64,000 nucleotides of DNA from Amnibacterium kyonggiense. Lineage in GTDB: Bacteria; Actinomycetota; Actinomycetes; Actinomycetales; Microbacteriaceae. The notes below the pieces were generated by a model. That model made no database searches and had not been told where the DNA came from. It was given only the letters and a program-made list of their open reading frames with translations. The stretch spans positions 496,001 to 560,000 of the forward strand of contig NZ_SOAM01000001.1 of assembly GCF_004364555.1 (NCBI RefSeq), read 5' to 3'. The position numbers and the translations under genes are program-made. Positions within the stretch are counted from its first letter, which is position 1. Every line of letters begins with the position of its first letter. Below are positions 61,992-64,000 of this stretch, one piece after another.

Positions 61992-62945
61992 CTACTGGGC
62001 GGATGCGATTTGGTGCATAGTTCGGGTGCTCTGCGTTGGCTCGCTGCGCACGCGGGTGAGAGCGGCCGCAGTGAGCAGGCCCATGATGCGGTCGAGGCCG
62101 GCATCGCTGCTCATCGAACTCCGACGCGCTGCGCTGATGTGCCGCTGCAGCGGAGTCCGGGTTCGGAGGATGCGGACGCCGGGCGGTACGGCAGCGATCG
62201 TGAGGTCGGGCATGAGCGCGACCCCGATTCCAGCGGCGACCAGCTCGAGCTGTGCGGCGAAGTCCATCGACTCGGCCACGACCTGCGGCCGGAACCCGGC
62301 GAGACCGCACGCTCGGTCTGTCATCTCGAAGCAGGTGAGGCCGCGGGTCGGGGTGATCCATCGGTGGTCGGCGAGGTCGGCGAGATCGACCTCGTCGGTG
62401 GCAGCCGAGTCGTCGGCGCGAATGGCCAGCCAGATTGGCTCGCTGACGATGGCCTCGATGTCGGTGCCGGGCACTCGTGGCCTTGGCACGTTCGAGTACT
62501 CGTGGATGATGGCGAGGTCGGTCCGTCCGGCGTGCAGTTCGAGGATCGCTTCCTCCGGCTCGGGTGTCCTGAGTGAGATCTCTGTGCCGACCTCATCCTC
62601 GAGGGAGGCTGCCCAGGCATCGGCGACGAACGTCCGCGCCGCGGAAGGGAAGGCGGCGAGCCGGTAGTGCCCGGCCGCTCCGCGCCGGATCGAGTCGATC
62701 TCCAGCTCGGCTACGGACAGCCGGTCGACGAGTTCTCGCCCGTGCGCGGCGAGCAAGCGACCAGCGGGCGTCAACGCGAGGCGACGACCCTGTCGTTCCG
62801 TCAGCGCGACCCCGAGCTCCCGCTCGAGTGCGGCGAGCTGCATCGAGATCCCCGGAGCGGTCAGCTGCAGCTGGGCGGCGACAGCGGCGATCGTGCCGAG
62901 CCGTTCCAACTCGGACAGCATGCGTAGCTTCCGCACATCGAGCAT
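61992..62945 (-). CDS. LysR family transcriptional regulator
   Basis: The 317-residue protein has an N-terminal helix-turn-helix (LERLGTIAAVAAQLQLTAPGISMQLAALERELG) and a periplasmic-binding-protein-like effector domain with AIIHEYSN and GIGVALMPDL. LysR proteins bind T-N11-A sites next to the genes they control. Divergent from an EamA transporter gene with a 71-bp AT-richer gap. The last 25 residues are a non-conserved tail. Confidence 0.9.
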   Translation of the reverse strand: MLDVRKLRMLSELERLGTIAAVAAQLQLTAPGISMQLAALERELGVALTERQGRRLALTPAGRLLAAHGRELVDRLSVAELEIDSIRRGAAGHYRLAAFPSAARTFVADAWAASLEDEVGTEISLRTPEPEEAILELHAGRTDLAIIHEYSNVPRPRVPGTDIEAIVSEPIWLAIRADDSAATDEVDLADLADHRWITPTRGLTCFEMTDRACGLAGFRPQVVAESMDFAAQLELVAAGIGVALMPDLTIAAVPPGVRILRTRTPLQRHISAARRSSMSSDAGLDRIMGLLTAAALTRVRSEPTQSTRTMHQIASAQ

Positions 62946-62966
62946 CAGGCAAACTTAGTAGTGCAG

Positions 62967-62989
62967 TCATGAAGATTCAGTTGTCATGA
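62967..62989. promoter_or_regulatory. Candidate LysR binding region
   Basis: Two TCATGA palindromes (62967-62972 and 62984-62989) are separated by 11 bp in the LysR-EamA gap, which is AT-rich compared with its surroundings. The spacing suits a LysR tetramer regulating both genes. Confidence 0.45.
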
Positions 62990-63016
62990 GTAGTAGGTTG
63001 CGCCGATCGTGAACAG

Positions 63017-63955
63017 GTGAAGATCGATCGCGGTGTGGGCGCGGGTCTCCTAGTGGTGCTGCTGTGGGCGAGCGCCTTCCCGGCAATCCAGGTCGCCGTG
63101 CCGCGACTCGGTGCGATAGGCCTCTCGTTCGTCCGGCTTGCCGTCGCGATGGTCGCGCTGCTGCTCATGGCATCGGTCAAGCGGGTCCGGATCCCGAGGG
63201 CGAGGGACCTCGGGTGGATCGTCGCTGCCGGTTTCTTCGGGATGACGGCGTACCAGCTGCTGCTCAACGGCAGTGAGCTGGCGGTGCCGGCCGGTACCGC
63301 CAGCATCATCGTCGCCGCCGCGCCGCTCGTGTCCGTGCTGGTCGCCAGGCTGCTGTTCCAGGAGCGCATCGCGCTCCGCACCGTGATCGGCAGCATGATC
63401 GCATTGGCCGGTGTGCTGATCGTCTGCCTCGCCCGAGCCGGCCTGTCGCTGTCCGCGTCGGTCTGGATCGCGGTGGCCGCCATGGCCGTGCAGGGCATCT
63501 ATCACCCGCTCCAGCGACCTCTGCTTCGGACCTACAGCGGATTCGAGGTCGCGACCTACGCCATGATCGCGGGCACGGTCATGACCCTGCCGCTCGTCCC
63601 GCTCGGGTGGCACGAACTCATTGGCGCCTCCTCCGGCGGTTGGATCGCCGCGATCTACCTGGGCCTGCTTCCCTCGGCCGTCGGGTTCGTGCTGTGGGGC
63701 TATGCCGTCGGCCGACTGCCGGTCGCCGCATCCACCTCGCTGCTCTACCTCGTGCCACCCGTCGCCGTGCTCATCGCCTGGCTCTGGCTCGGCGAGCTCC
63801 CGCTGGTCATCGAGCTGCTCGGGGGACTCGTCGTCGTCGTCGGAGTCGTCGTCATCTCGCAAGGAGGCCGCATCCTCGCTCGCATCCGCACCCAGACGCA
63901 ACGGAGGTCGAGACCACGACCGGGCGATCAGCGCACCGAAGCAAGCAGAGTTTGA
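63017..63955 (+). CDS. EamA/DMT family transporter
   Basis: The 312-residue protein has ten predicted helices as two EamA repeats (residues 5-133 and about 150-285), with WASAFPAIQV in helix 1 and SLLYLVPPVAVLIAWLWLGE near the end. It is likely an exporter of metabolites or amino acids in the inner membrane. Starts at GTG. It is divergent from, and probably activated by, the LysR regulator. It is the last gene before the presumed island end. Confidence 0.9.
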   Translation: MKIDRGVGAGLLVVLLWASAFPAIQVAVPRLGAIGLSFVRLAVAMVALLLMASVKRVRIPRARDLGWIVAAGFFGMTAYQLLLNGSELAVPAGTASIIVAAAPLVSVLVARLLFQERIALRTVIGSMIALAGVLIVCLARAGLSLSASVWIAVAAMAVQGIYHPLQRPLLRTYSGFEVATYAMIAGTVMTLPLVPLGWHELIGASSGGWIAAIYLGLLPSAVGFVLWGYAVGRLPVAASTSLLYLVPPVAVLIAWLWLGELPLVIELLGGLVVVVGVVVISQGGRILARIRTQTQRRSRPRPGDQRTEASRV

Positions 63956-63980
63956 CGATGAGCGCTGCGCCCCGCTGGCT

Positions 63981-64000
63981 TGCCCACATTTTGCCCACAC
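63981..64000. repeat. Putative integrase arm site, right end of the tRNA-Ser island
   Basis: TGCCCACATTTTGCCCACAC matches 56166-56185 at 19 of 20 positions and in the same direction. It is the last sequence in the window. By analogy with the first island it should lie within about 50-150 bp of the right att repeat. Confidence 0.6.

Larger units (their letters stand above)
56006..64000. mobile_element. Integrative island in tRNA-Ser(CGA), right end beyond the window
   Basis: The left side is tRNA-Ser followed by an integrase gene closely related to that of the tRNA-Phe island, an arm-like repeat pair at 56166-56185 and a second copy of the three-way-junction element. The same arm pair recurs, with one change, at the last 20 bases of the window. 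By comparison with the first island, where arm pairs lie 55-106 bp inside the att repeats, the right att should lie shortly after 64000. Cargo: two hypothetical genes and TetR/MDR and LysR/EamA pairs. Confidence 0.72.

Overview
The window is high-GC DNA with actinobacterial gene order and codon use. It most resembles a member of the Microbacteriaceae. The block ppa / tilS-hpt-ftsH / DUF3180-PH-PH-DUF2520-panC-lysS / clpC / radA is a typical housekeeping neighbourhood of that family, and a short palindromic repeat common in the family lies at 49681-49715. The genus cannot be fixed from the sequence alone.

Layout. (1) 1-2100: a VOC protein and a divergent MarR / quinone-oxidoreductase pair with two 18-bp operators. 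(2) 2159-16391: a large sugar and sugar-acid catabolic cluster of the L-fucose type. It holds a lactonase, a CUT1 ABC importer (binding protein and two permeases, no ATPase), two enolase-superfamily dehydratases, a mutarotase, KDG kinase, KDPG aldolase, two SDRs, a zinc alcohol dehydrogenase, an aldo-keto reductase and two FCD-type GntR regulators. Together they encode oxidation of an aldose to its lactone and acid, dehydration to a 2-keto-3-deoxy acid, and further oxidation or phosphorylation and cleavage. (3) 16388-22300: an MmyB-type regulator with its SDR, a bifunctional-nuclease-domain protein, a SOUL protein, YCII and cupin proteins, then a stretch of truncated genes (SDR 3' end, TetR 3' end, AraC 5' part) and very small ORFs.

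(4) 22503-32010: a 9.5-kb integrative island inserted in the tRNA-Phe gene. It is bounded by an exact 60-bp direct repeat. It carries hypothetical genes, an alpha/beta hydrolase, a universal stress protein, a GAF histidine kinase with a NarL/LuxR response regulator, a replication-relaxation-type protein and a tyrosine integrase. (5) 31964-32245: tRNA-Phe, tRNA-Asp and tRNA-Glu. (6) 32578-55900: the core block, with two secreted peptidoglycan hydrolases, ppa, tilS, hpt, ftsH, the DUF3180/PH/panC/lysS set, a serine hydrolase, clpC, an ArgA-like acetyltransferase, a sugar-phosphate mutase with a GH65 phosphorylase, radA and an alpha/beta hydrolase. The folate genes that usually sit between ftsH and the DUF3180 gene are absent. 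(7) 56006 to beyond the right edge: a second island in tRNA-Ser(CGA), with a sister integrase whose frame runs antisense through the tRNA. Its cargo is hypothetical proteins, TetR/oxidoreductase and LysR/EamA transporter pairs. The arm-like repeat at 63981-64000 suggests that its far end lies just outside the window.

Main novelty candidate. Both islands carry, upstream of and in the same orientation to the integrase, a conserved element of about 123 bp that folds as a three-way junction: a 26-bp outer stem, a small CCGC/GCGG hairpin and a 24-bp hairpin with a 9-nt loop. A compensatory base-pair change and free variation in the small loop support the fold. I infer that it is a cis-acting mobility element (transfer or replication origin, or structured RNA) shared by a family of small tRNA-targeting islands without transfer genes.
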